Assembly: GCA_029212405.1 (NCBI GenBank)
Contig: JARGNR010000032.1
Coordinates: forward strand, 1-64,000
Direction: 5' to 3'
From: Saprospiraceae bacterium
GTDB taxonomy: Bacteria; Bacteroidota; Bacteroidia; Chitinophagales; Saprospiraceae
Length of the DNA stretch: 64,000 bases
Of the stretch, positions 44,944 to 54,322 are shown piece by piece. How positions within the stretch are numbered: the first letter of the stretch is position 1; every line of letters starts with the position of its first letter. Under the pieces are notes generated by a model that was not told where the DNA came from, did no database searches, and worked only from the letters and a program-made list of their open reading frames with translations. Position numbers and translations under genes: made by a program.

Positions 44944-45465
44944 TTAGCTTTCAGCAGGTTTATTTACGATTCCTTTGATGTTTAGGAATGTATTTGCAGG
45001 ATCTGTATTTGCAGTAATGGTAACTTTTTTAGTTTGTTGTCCACCACCAACTTTTCCTTTTCCTTTAGAATCAAATTGTACTCTGATTGAAGATTCTCCA
45101 CCTACTGGGATTGGCTCTCTTGGCCATTCTGGTACAGTACATCCACATGATCCTTTCGCATTGCTAATTACCAATGGTTCTTTACCTGTATTTTTAAATT
45201 TGTACTCGTGAATTACTTTTTCACCTTCTTGAACAGTACCGAAATCATATTCAGTTTCTTCAAAAGTGATTGAAGTTAACGGTCCAACTGGTGCCGCAGG
45301 TTGAGCTGGAGTAGCGGCTGGCGGTGTAGTAGTAGGAGTAGTTGTTTGAGTAGTTGCCAAACTTTCTCTGGCAGCATCTTGTGCATCTGATTTTCCGTCT
45401 TTACATGCAGTAAAACTCAAAGCAGCAACGAAAGCGAACAATGCTAAAATTCTGAAGTTTTTCAT
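44944..45465 (-). CDS. DUF1573 domain lipoprotein
   Basis: A 173-residue lipoprotein. The signal peptide ends in a lipobox (LSFTAC, Cys20), followed by a Thr/Pro/Ala-rich linker (about 38-62) and a DUF1573 immunoglobulin-like domain (EYDFGTVQEGEKVIHEYKF, then NTGKEPLVISNAKGSCGCT with its conserved Cys pair). DUF1573 domains resemble ASH/MSP modules and are common in Bacteroidota surface proteins of unknown function. A strong promoter and terminator flank it, so it is transcribed alone and probably at a high level. Confidence 0.88.
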   Translation of the reverse strand: MKNFRILALFAFVAALSFTACKDGKSDAQDAARESLATTQTTTPTTTPPAATPAQPAAPVGPLTSITFEETEYDFGTVQEGEKVIHEYKFKNTGKEPLVISNAKGSCGCTVPEWPREPIPVGGESSIRVQFDSKGKGKVGGGQQTKKVTITANTDPANTFLNIKGIVNKPAES

Positions 45466-45565
45466 AATTAAATTTGTTTAAAAAATGATTTGTATTAAAT
45501 ATAGTTTTTATCTAAAAGAGATTTATTATCAGTCTATTACTCTAAAATTGTAATAAACATGATCA

Positions 45566-45596
45566 CAAAATTAGGACATCTACTTATTTGGTACAA
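45566..45596 (-). promoter_or_regulatory. promoter of the DUF1573 gene, TTG-N20-TAATTTTG
   Basis: On the minus strand a TTG (45596-45594) is followed after 20 bp by TAATTTTG (45573-45566). The leader would be about 95 nt. Two GGTTAAC direct repeats lie just upstream on the plus-strand map (45609-45615 and 45620-45626). Confidence 0.65.
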
Positions 45597-45655
45597 GTTT
45601 TAAATATCGGTTAACATCTGGTTAACAGAATATCAAAACATTGGGATTTTATAAT

Positions 45656-46621
45656 CTATTGGAAATTTAAGTCGCTAGTAATTGAACCATTAATTAAACT
45701 ATCTCGAGAAGATTGTGTCAATTGAATATTAGTTCTTCTGTGTGTATGTGTAGAACCAAAAACGCCTAATCCTTCACTTAAATTGCTTAAAATTGGAATT
45801 TCTCCACTCGAAGTGATTCCTAAGTTTGCTTGGCCTACTCTGATATAATCCTCAATAGACTTATTGCCAGAGATTAATTCAAACTCAATTGAATTAAGTG
45901 TACGTCTTATTTCTTCATCCTCTGTTAATGCTCCAGATAAAAAAGAGAAAAAATCAATCCCATCTGCTTCTATATTACTTTTATCTGTATTGGAATCTAC
46001 AATCCATGCTAATCGCTTGTCCAAAAACTGTCCTCCTGTGTTTTCAGTGATATTAAAATAAAACACAGTTGTAAAAATTTCAGCATCTCCTTTAGGAGTC
46101 CAGCCAATGTTCACTTTTTTATTTGGTTCAAAACTAATCAATCCACCACTCATAGGATTTAATAAAAATGGAGGTTCCAAAATGGTAGCAGTAGAGGTCA
46201 CTGATCGATCTTCGAAAATACCGTCGATTCTCAATTCATACTCTTCATATTCAATTAAAGGGATGCTATCTGTTCTAATTTTATATAAATAATTAGGTGA
46301 ATCTGCAAAAGCTCCTTCATCTCTTACATAGCCTTCTACATTTCCATCTACTCTAGTCAATGTATATTCTTGACCATTTTCTAATCGAATAAGCTTAACA
46401 GAAATGTTTTCATAATACAAGGAGTCAGGATTTTGAGCAATAACATTTCCAGATATTTCTTTATCGACAAAAATTCTCTCTACTCTTATGTATTGTGCGG
46501 TATCTGCTTGATCAATCAGACCGTAAACAACTGGAACTTCCCTATTTTCTGCTACTAAATCAAGTTCATTATCGCAACTTATTAAAAATAATACTACAAG
46601 TACAAAACTGAGATACCTCAT
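45656..46621 (-). CDS. putative DUF4249-like lipoprotein
   Basis: A 321-residue lipoprotein with a short signal peptide and lipobox (FLISC, Cys16). The following beta-rich region, with the segments VPVVYGLIDQADTAQYIRVERIF and NISVKLIRLENGQEYTL, then TATILEPPFLLNP, resembles DUF4249 proteins, which are often encoded beside TonB receptors in Bacteroidota. The match is by pattern only. I place the start at the ATG at 46621; an ATG at 46633 would add four residues. It lies downstream of the Kazal gene on the same strand, but with its own promoter box. Confidence 0.6.
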   Translation of the reverse strand: MRYLSFVLVVLFLISCDNELDLVAENREVPVVYGLIDQADTAQYIRVERIFVDKEISGNVIAQNPDSLYYENISVKLIRLENGQEYTLTRVDGNVEGYVRDEGAFADSPNYLYKIRTDSIPLIEYEEYELRIDGIFEDRSVTSTATILEPPFLLNPMSGGLISFEPNKKVNIGWTPKGDAEIFTTVFYFNITENTGGQFLDKRLAWIVDSNTDKSNIEADGIDFFSFLSGALTEDEEIRRTLNSIEFELISGNKSIEDYIRVGQANLGITSSGEIPILSNLSEGLGVFGSTHTHRRTNIQLTQSSRDSLINGSITSDLNFQ

Positions 46622-46650
46622 ATATGAATACATATTTTATTAATCGGCCA

Positions 46651-46658
46651 CAAAAGTA
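46651..46658 (-). promoter_or_regulatory. -7 box of the 45656-46621 lipoprotein gene
   Basis: Reads TACTTTTG on the minus strand, a perfect TAnnTTTG, 29 bp before the ATG at 46621. No -33 partner is evident. Confidence 0.4.
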
Positions 46659-46772
46659 ACCAAATATTAAGACATATCAGGTTTAAATACCATAATTATA
46701 TTGTCCGCAAAACGAATAGATTATGTTAACAATAATATTCAAAATTTAGTTTTTAGTTGTTATGTAAGATGG

Positions 46773-49700
46773 TCACTGAATGACAACAAATTTATGATAA
46801 ACCACCGTACTATTGTCCACATAAATTTTCATTACATACATTCCAGGCAACCATTCTTCAACTTCAAATTCAAACAATCTTCCGTTTCTTTCATTGGCAA
46901 AGATCAAAACCTTTATTCCATTTAGATTAAATATTTCTAATGAATATTCTTCAACTTTAGATACTATAAAGATTTTATTTGATGAAGGGTTAGGGTAAAT
47001 TTTAAATGCATTCTCCTTTGTTTCAGATATCGAATTGGTGCATTCTGTTTTAAACTCTCTGACCTCACTCATTCCACCGTATTCGCTGTCAGAATTACAA
47101 TATAACTCTACGCGCCATTGATAGTCTGTACACTCCTCCAAGTTCTCAACAGATAGAGATGTAGATTGATTAGAACCAACAATGCCCCAAGTGGAACCTT
47201 CTTTTTCTTTTAAAGACCAAATAATGGAAGAAAAGTCAGTTTCTAGCATAGCAATTTCCAAGTCCACACTTTGATCCGTAATGTTATTCTCTAAAAATTC
47301 AGCATTCGAATTGATACTACAGCCTTCACAATTGGTTTGAAAAGAAATTGGAGTTGAAACATAACCTAAAATCTCATTGTTGCAATAGACTTCTACAATA
47401 CATTCGTAGAAAGTACATTCATTCAAATTTGAAATAGTAGATTCAGCTTCATTGGTCGTGTACACTATAAAACTTGGAGAGACAACTTCTTTGTACTTTA
47501 TTAAATAAAATAAATCATCATTGACATTCTCTATAACGATGTCCACAGAACTTTCAGTAGTGTTTCGAATATCTACAAATGGCACTATTTCAAGTTCACA
47601 AACTTCTACACATTCCCCTGGTTCCCAATTTTGAATACCCGCTTTCAACGCTTCACATTCATTATCATATGTATTACCATCACACCCGCATACTTTTTCA
47701 ATGACTTGCGGACAGTCAATGTTCGCCAAAGGACCTGTACAAGCTTGCTCTTCACATCCTCCACCTGAATAAAACTCCACTCCATTAAAATAGGCAAAAC
47801 ATGCATTTTCATAGGTGACGCCGTCGCAACCACAGACTGGATCTGATCCGAATTGACTACAAGCATCTATCGCTATTTGAGAATTTGGCGAGGCTAGAAT
47901 TGGAAGAGGGAAAAATACAAAATCATCGCAGTCTAAATTATTGCAAATTCCTTCTTGATAATTTACTACTCCTGCTGCTAACGCATAACATTCATTTAAA
48001 TAGGTATTTCCGTCACAACCGCAAACAGGATCATAAACTTGAGGACAAATGATATCTTCATTGATTAGATCTGCAATAATGCAGTCATCATCTTGATCAC
48101 AGGGACCTGGATACCATGAAATAACACCCCCTGATGAAGCAAAACATTCATTTGGATAGGTCACACCATCACAGCCACATACTGGATCATAGACTTGAGG
48201 ACAAACGATGTCTTCAGTTATGATTGACGGATCAATACACACTTCTCCAGGACAAGGTCCATTTATCCAATCTATGATGCCAAAAAAGTTTTCCGCGACA
48301 CATGAATTACTATAGGTCTTACCATCACAACCACATATGGGGTCATACACCTGAGGACAAACAATGTTTCCATTAATTAGTGATTCATCAACACAATCAG
48401 ACAAATCACATGCTCCCTCTGTCCATGAAGTCAACCCGTACGTAAATTCAGCAAAACAAGCGTTGGAATATGTTTTTCCATCGCAACCACATACTGGATC
48501 ATAGAGTTGTATACATTCTATTTCCAAATCAATTTGATCTTCATCAATACAAGGACATTCAGTATCAAATATAATTTCTTCAGAAAATCCAGCAGATATT
48601 CCATTTTCACAAATAATCTCAACTCTCCACTCATAACATGTACAATTTTCTAATTGAACAACGCTTCTAGTAGGTGAATTTGACACCCCAATAAATATCC
48701 AATCGGCACTTTCTTTATCCCGGTATTGCCATCTAAATGTAGCGGGTGATGGAGGATTAATAACTGTAAACTGTGCAGCATTCTCCGTAATATCTTCCGT
48801 TTGATAGACAATAGATGCTGATAATACACATTCATCTTCGCAAGCAGTAGAGAAATCTATTGGTGAAACATAACCATATGAAATTCCATTTGAACAAATT
48901 ATTTCTACTCTCCACTGGTATTCGGCACATTCTACCAATTGAGTTATTGCACGAACAGGGTTGGTTGATTCACCAATGAAAATCCATCCAGGAAAATCAA
49001 TGCGTTGAAGTTCCCATCTGTACGAAGCATTAATAGGTCCATTAATTATATTTAACAAAGCAGTGGTTTCTGAAATATTGGTGGTTTCAAATACAATGTT
49101 GGCAGGCAGAATACAGAATTGGTCACAATCCCCATCTGTCCAGTCTTGCACTCCAGCTTTAAGTGCTTCACAATAATTAGTATAAGTCATCCCGTCGCAC
49201 CCACAAACAGGTTCAATTACCAATGGACAATCCATTTCGAGCTCTGGGCCTATGCAAGGTTGACTTCCACATTCTCCAGATTCATAATATTCCACTCCAT
49301 TATAATAGGCAAAGCAAGCATTTTCATACGTTACACCATCACATCCACAAACAGGTTCTAAACCAAATTGGAGACATGCCTCTTGTGCGATTTGAGAATC
49401 AGGTGATCCAAGGACAGGAAGAGGAGCAAACTCAAAACTATCACAAGCAATGGAGTTGCATTCTCCTTGGATGAAATTCTTTATACCTGCAGCTTGAGCC
49501 TGACAGGCATTGCCATATGTCACTCCATCGCATCCACAAACAGGATCAAAAAACTGGGGACAAAAGATGTTTTCATCAATTAATTCTTCATCAAAACAAT
49601 CCTCCTCATCAGCACAAGGGCCCTCAATCCAAGAAATTAATCCACTATTGACCGCAAAACAAACGTTTGGATAAGTCACCCCATCACATCCACAAACGGG

Positions 49701-51794
49701 TTCGTATACCAAGGGACAAACTACATCACTTATTAAGGATGTATCAATACACTCCACCACTTCACACTCTCCCAATGTCCAATCTATTATACCATATGAA
49801 TTTTCTGCAATACATGAATTGCTATATGTTTTTCCATCACATCCGCAAACCGGGTCATAGACTTGAGGGCATTGAATGTCTGTGTTAATTTGTTCTTCAT
49901 CAATACAGTCTTCTTGAGAGCAAGGCCCATCCACCCAGTCAATAATACCATAATATCTTCTCGCTATACATTGATTGCTATAGGTAATACCGTCACAACC
50001 ACATACAGGATCATAGTTTTGATTGCATTGAAAATCTAGATCAATACTTTCAGGGTCATAACATGTACACTCCGTTTGAAATGGAATAGCGGGACTAAAT
50101 CCAATAGAAACGTTGTTTTCCATACAGATTATTTCTACCCTCCATTCGAAGTCAAAACACTCGGGAAGATCCCCAACAGTGTTAGTAGTTGGAGTAGTTG
50201 TAAATCCCATGTAGAGCCAATTAATATCTGAGGCGGGCTTTATGTACCAATTATAAAAAACATTTTCAGGTCCATTTATGACATTAAACGTTGCGGCATC
50301 AATAGTAATGTTTGTAGTTATATATCCAATATTTGATGGTATTGGACAAAGCTCATCACAGGTGCCATTTATCCATTGTACTATTCCTGCATTTAAAGCT
50401 TCACAGCCATTATCATAGGTGATATTGTCGCAACCGCATACGGGGTCATATACTTCTGGACAATCAAAACCTAATGCAGGCCCCTCACATATTTGTGTAA
50501 AACATGGGCCTATTTCATAGGACTCCACTCCATTATAATAAGCAAAACAAGCATTTTGATAAGTTTCCCCATCACAACCGCATACAGGATCTGAGCCAAA
50601 CTGTTCACAAGCGTCTATAGCTGTCTGAGAATCTGGATCCCCTAAGATAGGCAAAGGGAAAAACTCATAGCTATCACAATCCAAGTCACTGCACTCACCA
50701 TTCTGATAATTGATGATTCCTGCAGCTTGTGCTAAACATTCATTTCCATAAGTAATGCCATCACAACCGCAAACAGGTTCATAAAATTGAGGGCAAAATA
50801 TATCCTCATTAATAAGATTGGGATTGATACAATCTTCATTTTCTTCACAACTGCCTGCTGTCCATGAGGTCAAACCACTACCCACCGCATAACATTCATT
50901 GGGATAGGTGACACCATCACATCCACAAACCGGTGCATAAAGATCAGGGCATGGGAGAGAATTGATCAAAGAGGTATCAATACATTCTTCAGAAGAACAA
51001 GGGCCATCGACCCATGAAACAAGACCAAAATAATTTTCAGCAATACAGGAATTGTTATACGTCTTACCATCGCAACCACATACTGGTTCATATAAGTTAA
51101 TGCAATTTACATTTTCATCAATTTGCGAAGAATCAATACAATCTGCAAGATCACAAGCTCCTTCTGTATAGTTGGCAATTCCATATTGAGTTTCGGCGAT
51201 ACATCCATTTCCATATGTATTTCCATCACAACCACAGACTGGAGCATAGTTTTGTGGACATTGTACCGAAGGGTCAATTAATGACAAGTCAACACAATCT
51301 GCTCCACCACAGGGATTACATAATAAATCATAGACCACTGGATTTTGACATTCAGAATAGGTTGCCAAATCTGTTATCGGAATAAGAGTAAAATCATTTA
51401 ACGTGTACTCCCATGTCATTGAAGAATCGTTATAGCATCCGTCTGCAATTTCTGTAGAGCCTATCGTACAAAAACCAATGAGTTCTAGATTTGTACATTC
51501 ATAAAAGAAATGAATATTTAAAAGATCTGGTGCTCCTTCAACAATTAACTTTTGATAATAGAAAAATTCATTGTCATCCAATACCGCAAAACCAAAATCC
51601 CATGTTACTGTAACTGTTGGAGCCTGTTGAAAGAATAAGGCAGTTCCATATAATCCACTAATTGTATCAATTACTATAGGGTCACAAAGAATATTCTCGT
51701 AATTGGATTCACAATTTTCAAAATCGTTTTCTTGAGATAAAACAGGAAATGAATAAAATAGACAAAAAAGTATAATGTAAAAAGGTGATTTCAT
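46773..51794 (-). CDS. giant secreted multi-Kazal protein with FN3-like modules and T9SS sorting domain
   Basis: A 1673-residue protein with a signal peptide ending near LSQEN, then a cysteine-containing N-terminal domain (about 20-160). Eighteen Kazal-type units follow, each with the PVCGCDG-TY-N-C core and six cysteines. They form three blocks of six: residues about 167-479, 578-890 and 1082-1395. One FN3-like module separates blocks 1 and 2, two separate blocks 2 and 3, and two follow block 3. The C-terminal 80 residues (FKIYPNPSSNKIF to the end) are a T9SS sorting domain. Kazal domains inhibit serine proteases, so surface protease defence is likely. Alternatives are adhesion or a structural role. 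Confidence 0.9.
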   Translation of the reverse strand: MKSPFYIILFCLFYSFPVLSQENDFENCESNYENILCDPIVIDTISGLYGTALFFQQAPTVTVTWDFGFAVLDDNEFFYYQKLIVEGAPDLLNIHFFYECTNLELIGFCTIGSTEIADGCYNDSSMTWEYTLNDFTLIPITDLATYSECQNPVVYDLLCNPCGGADCVDLSLIDPSVQCPQNYAPVCGCDGNTYGNGCIAETQYGIANYTEGACDLADCIDSSQIDENVNCINLYEPVCGCDGKTYNNSCIAENYFGLVSWVDGPCSSEECIDTSLINSLPCPDLYAPVCGCDGVTYPNECYAVGSGLTSWTAGSCEENEDCINPNLINEDIFCPQFYEPVCGCDGITYGNECLAQAAGIINYQNGECSDLDCDSYEFFPLPILGDPDSQTAIDACEQFGSDPVCGCDGETYQNACFAYYNGVESYEIGPCFTQICEGPALGFDCPEVYDPVCGCDNITYDNGCEALNAGIVQWINGTCDELCPIPSNIGYITTNITIDAATFNVINGPENVFYNWYIKPASDINWLYMGFTTTPTTNTVGDLPECFDFEWRVEIICMENNVSIGFSPAIPFQTECTCYDPESIDLDFQCNQNYDPVCGCDGITYSNQCIARRYYGIIDWVDGPCSQEDCIDEEQINTDIQCPQVYDPVCGCDGKTYSNSCIAENSYGIIDWTLGECEVVECIDTSLISDVVCPLVYEPVCGCDGVTYPNVCFAVNSGLISWIEGPCADEEDCFDEELIDENIFCPQFFDPVCGCDGVTYGNACQAQAAGIKNFIQGECNSIACDSFEFAPLPVLGSPDSQIAQEACLQFGLEPVCGCDGVTYENACFAYYNGVEYYESGECGSQPCIGPELEMDCPLVIEPVCGCDGMTYTNYCEALKAGVQDWTDGDCDQFCILPANIVFETTNISETTALLNIINGPINASYRWELQRIDFPGWIFIGESTNPVRAITQLVECAEYQWRVEIICSNGISYGYVSPIDFSTACEDECVLSASIVYQTEDITENAAQFTVINPPSPATFRWQYRDKESADWIFIGVSNSPTRSVVQLENCTCYEWRVEIICENGISAGFSEEIIFDTECPCIDEDQIDLEIECIQLYDPVCGCDGKTYSNACFAEFTYGLTSWTEGACDLSDCVDESLINGNIVCPQVYDPICGCDGKTYSNSCVAENFFGIIDWINGPCPGEVCIDPSIITEDIVCPQVYDPVCGCDGVTYPNECFASSGGVISWYPGPCDQDDDCIIADLINEDIICPQVYDPVCGCDGNTYLNECYALAAGVVNYQEGICNNLDCDDFVFFPLPILASPNSQIAIDACSQFGSDPVCGCDGVTYENACFAYFNGVEFYSGGGCEEQACTGPLANIDCPQVIEKVCGCDGNTYDNECEALKAGIQNWEPGECVEVCELEIVPFVDIRNTTESSVDIVIENVNDDLFYLIKYKEVVSPSFIVYTTNEAESTISNLNECTFYECIVEVYCNNEILGYVSTPISFQTNCEGCSINSNAEFLENNITDQSVDLEIAMLETDFSSIIWSLKEKEGSTWGIVGSNQSTSLSVENLEECTDYQWRVELYCNSDSEYGGMSEVREFKTECTNSISETKENAFKIYPNPSSNKIFIVSKVEEYSLEIFNLNGIKVLIFANERNGRLFEFEVEEWLPGMYVMKIYVDNSTVVYHKFVVIQ
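47610..48551 (-). repeat. Kazal block 3 (six domains, 942 bp)
   Basis: Six Kazal units in the same order as blocks 1 and 2. Unit 5 again begins with the PLPILASPNSQIAIDAC insert and unit 6 with a GPLANIDCPQV-type start. The block is one codon longer than the other two. Confidence 0.85.
49125..50063 (-). repeat. Kazal block 2 (six domains, 939 bp)
   Basis: Six Kazal units. Corresponding positions between blocks are more alike than neighbours within a block (for example unit 5: ENACFAYYNGVEYYE here, QNACFAYYNGVESYE in block 1), so whole blocks were duplicated. Confidence 0.85.
50358..51296 (-). repeat. Kazal block 1 (six domains, 939 bp)
   Basis: Six Kazal units following the N-terminal domain. 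It is exactly as long as block 2 (313 codons, measured from the first Cys to the last Cys of the block). Confidence 0.85.
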
Positions 51795-51908
51795 GTCAGT
51801 TGGTTTTCAGGAAAGATAGAGAAAACCTAGGAAACCAACGGGCACATTCAACAACAAAATTCTTTAGAAAGAAATTCTATTTACTTACAAAATAAATTTA
51901 GGGTTTGA

Positions 51909-54227
51909 TTACATAAACCACTTCATTCCTATATAAACTACTCTCGGTTGAGCAGGGCCGAAAACAAAGTTGCTATCTCTATTTTTACCAATATCAAAGT
52001 TTTCTTGATAGCTATTGAACATATTCTTTACTCCACCGTAAAATTCTAAATTCGTTTCTTTCGAAATAGATACTGTATAGGCAAGCTTCGTACTAATCTC
52101 TGAAAAAGTAGGTGATGTTATTATTTCATCTACTAATTGATTAGGGGCTCCGGCAAAATGAGGAACAAGCATAGTTCCTGTATAAATGTAATTAATATTC
52201 GCACTAAATTTTTGATTGGGTGTAAAAGAAAGATTTGCAAATCCATATACATTTGGTGTACGTATAAAATCTCTTACGCCAGGCACTTCATCGATATATT
52301 GAATCTCATTTTCAAATTCGCTTGATTGTACAGTTATACCCGATTCCAATTGTACTTTTCTATCATAATTTGCTCTTAACTCTAAAATTAGACCTTGAAC
52401 GGTAGCACCTTGATCATTTCTTTTTTCAAACAACTCACCAAACTCATCTTCTCCAATAGGTACTAGCGTGAATGCATCATCCAATCTAGTATAAAATCCT
52501 TCCAAGGTAAAACCAGCTACCCAATGCTCTGAAGGTTTATCATAATTTAAGGAAAGGCTATAACTCCTAGAACTTTCTTCTTTCAAGTTTTCATCCAATT
52601 GGACACGAGAAATTCCTCCACCAGCAAATGCAATATGCAAATCTGTATCGAATGCTTGTGGTGCTCTAAACCCTGTACCGAAACTTGCCCTGACTTGGGT
52701 GTTTTGCTTATATTTATATAACAAGGATAATCTTGGACTTGCCACAATTCCATCAATCAAATTATGATTATCAACTCGTAATCCTGACAGCAAATTTAGT
52801 GAAGGTAATATCTCCCAATCACTCTGAACAAAAAGACCCAAATCCTTAGTCACTTGATCAATTTCATACCTATAGGATTTGATCTCATCAAACGTATCAT
52901 CCAACAAATATTCCCCTCCAAAGGTAAATACATTAGACCCTCCTAAAAAATTAGATATATTATGATTCAATTGTACACCACCTTGAAAGGTTGTTGTCGA
53001 TGAATTGCCATATGGAGGAGCTTCTAGGTGTTGCTGAACAGCTTCCAGTTCATCTGCATCTGGAAATATGCCCGTGTAATGATCACGTGCAGTATTCTGC
53101 CATGCCAAATAGGTGATTATCGAAGATTTTTCATCATTAAAGTTGATTTGATAGTCTGCACTTCCCATCCAAACGTCATGGGTACGTTCTTCGGATTGTA
53201 GCGCTAAATGAGCTGCTCCTTCCACTATTTCTCCACCGAACCTGTATTCGTTCAAATTGGAAAGACTCACTTCTATCTTTTGATTTCCTGAGGGTAAGAA
53301 AAATGTACTTATGCCAATTGAGGTGTTTTGAATTTCAGGTATCTCCGAAAAATTATCGTTGTTATGGTCATACGCTTCCCTGTCTCGTTTGTTTAAAAAC
53401 AGAGAAACTCCACTTTTTTTAGAAGGACTTACAATAGTAGCATTGGCATTAAGTTGGAAGTCGTTCGTTTTTCCATTCAAATTTTGGTATAAAGAACCTA
53501 TCGTGTAATTATTTGCTTTGGGCAGTTTTGTTAATACGTTTACCGTTCCTCCAATAGCACTGGAACCATATAAAGAGGATCCACCACCTCTTACCACCTC
53601 TATTCGATCGATCATGTTTACAGGAATCTGTTCTAACCCATACAAACCAGTAAGAGGACTAAAAATAGGTCTACCATTGATGAGTATTTGAGAATATCCA
53701 CCTGGAAGGCCATTCATTCTTAATTGTGTATAATTGCATGTTTGACAATCTGTTTCAACTCTTAATCCAGGTTGAAACTTTAACCCTTCAGAAAGATTGC
53801 ATGCTTGGATATTATCCAATGTTTTGCTGTCCACTACATTTACAATAACAGCAGATTTGGTTTTTCTCTTAAATGTTTTGGTTCCAGTTACGACGATTTC
53901 ATCAAACAAGAGTAAATCAGGCTCTAGAGTTGCCTTAATCGAAATATCTCCCTCACTTTCTGTAATATTTATCTTTTTTGTCCACTCTTTATATCCTAAA
54001 AAGCTTATAGTCAAATCATATTCTCCAATGGATAAATCATTGAATGCAAAGGTTCCATTTGTATCAGAATAGGTGGCATTTATTTGATTGAGAGTAATTG
54101 AAGCATATTCCACTGGACCTTGTCTATCTACGACCTCACCAGCTATAGTAAAAGATTGAGCATTTAACGTATGACTCCACGATAAAAGAAAAATGAAATA
54201 AATATAGGATAGAAGCTTAATAGCCAT
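51909..54227 (-). CDS. TonB-dependent outer-membrane receptor
   Basis: A 772-residue TonB-dependent receptor. A signal peptide ending at LNAQS is followed by a carboxypeptidase-regulatory-like domain (about 25-110), the TonB box/plug start EIVVTGTKTFKRKT, a plug domain with CQTCNYTQLRMNGL and VVRGGGSSLYGSSAIGG, and a 22-strand barrel ending in a final aromatic residue (GMKWFM). Such receptors import iron complexes, vitamin B12 or metals. The divergent DtxR-type regulator 95 bp away suggests iron or manganese. The Kazal gene follows 114 bp downstream on the same strand. Confidence 0.93.
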   Translation of the reverse strand: MAIKLLSYIYFIFLLSWSHTLNAQSFTIAGEVVDRQGPVEYASITLNQINATYSDTNGTFAFNDLSIGEYDLTISFLGYKEWTKKINITESEGDISIKATLEPDLLLFDEIVVTGTKTFKRKTKSAVIVNVVDSKTLDNIQACNLSEGLKFQPGLRVETDCQTCNYTQLRMNGLPGGYSQILINGRPIFSPLTGLYGLEQIPVNMIDRIEVVRGGGSSLYGSSAIGGTVNVLTKLPKANNYTIGSLYQNLNGKTNDFQLNANATIVSPSKKSGVSLFLNKRDREAYDHNNDNFSEIPEIQNTSIGISTFFLPSGNQKIEVSLSNLNEYRFGGEIVEGAAHLALQSEERTHDVWMGSADYQINFNDEKSSIITYLAWQNTARDHYTGIFPDADELEAVQQHLEAPPYGNSSTTTFQGGVQLNHNISNFLGGSNVFTFGGEYLLDDTFDEIKSYRYEIDQVTKDLGLFVQSDWEILPSLNLLSGLRVDNHNLIDGIVASPRLSLLYKYKQNTQVRASFGTGFRAPQAFDTDLHIAFAGGGISRVQLDENLKEESSRSYSLSLNYDKPSEHWVAGFTLEGFYTRLDDAFTLVPIGEDEFGELFEKRNDQGATVQGLILELRANYDRKVQLESGITVQSSEFENEIQYIDEVPGVRDFIRTPNVYGFANLSFTPNQKFSANINYIYTGTMLVPHFAGAPNQLVDEIITSPTFSEISTKLAYTVSISKETNLEFYGGVKNMFNSYQENFDIGKNRDSNFVFGPAQPRVVYIGMKWFM

Positions 54228-54263
54228 TTGTTGCCTTTTTAGTAATGTAAAAATATAAAGTTA

Positions 54264-54306
54264 TATACTATCTAACAAATATTTACTAGTATAATTCTAT
54301 ATTTGT
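54264..54306. promoter_or_regulatory. possible metal-regulator operators between the TonB receptor and dtxR-like genes
   Basis: Two dyads overlap here: TATACTA (54264-54270) with TAGTATA (54287-54293), and ACAAATAT (54275-54282) with ATATTTGT (54299-54306). Both have a 16-bp spacer. The right arm of the second overlaps the -7 box of the regulator gene, which would allow autoregulation. The region is AT-rich, so chance is possible. Confidence 0.4.
54298..54305 (+). promoter_or_regulatory. -7 box of the DtxR-family regulator gene
   Basis: TATATTTG matches TAnnTTTG and ends 17 bp before the ATG at 54323. It lies within the right arm of an inverted repeat. Confidence 0.5.
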
Positions 54307-54322
54307 ATAAAAGTTCATTAGA

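Noticed and set aside
46773-51794. Repeated short DNA motifs that could be mistaken for a CRISPR array
   Set aside because: The repeats are the Kazal-domain codons of one continuous 1673-codon frame; spacing is about 130-200 bp and repeats are degenerate.
51799-51839. GTTGGTTT/AAACCAAC inverted repeat in the leader of the Kazal gene as a riboswitch or attenuator
   Set aside because: The stem is only 8 bp with a 25-base loop, with no T-run or conserved riboswitch features; left as chance.
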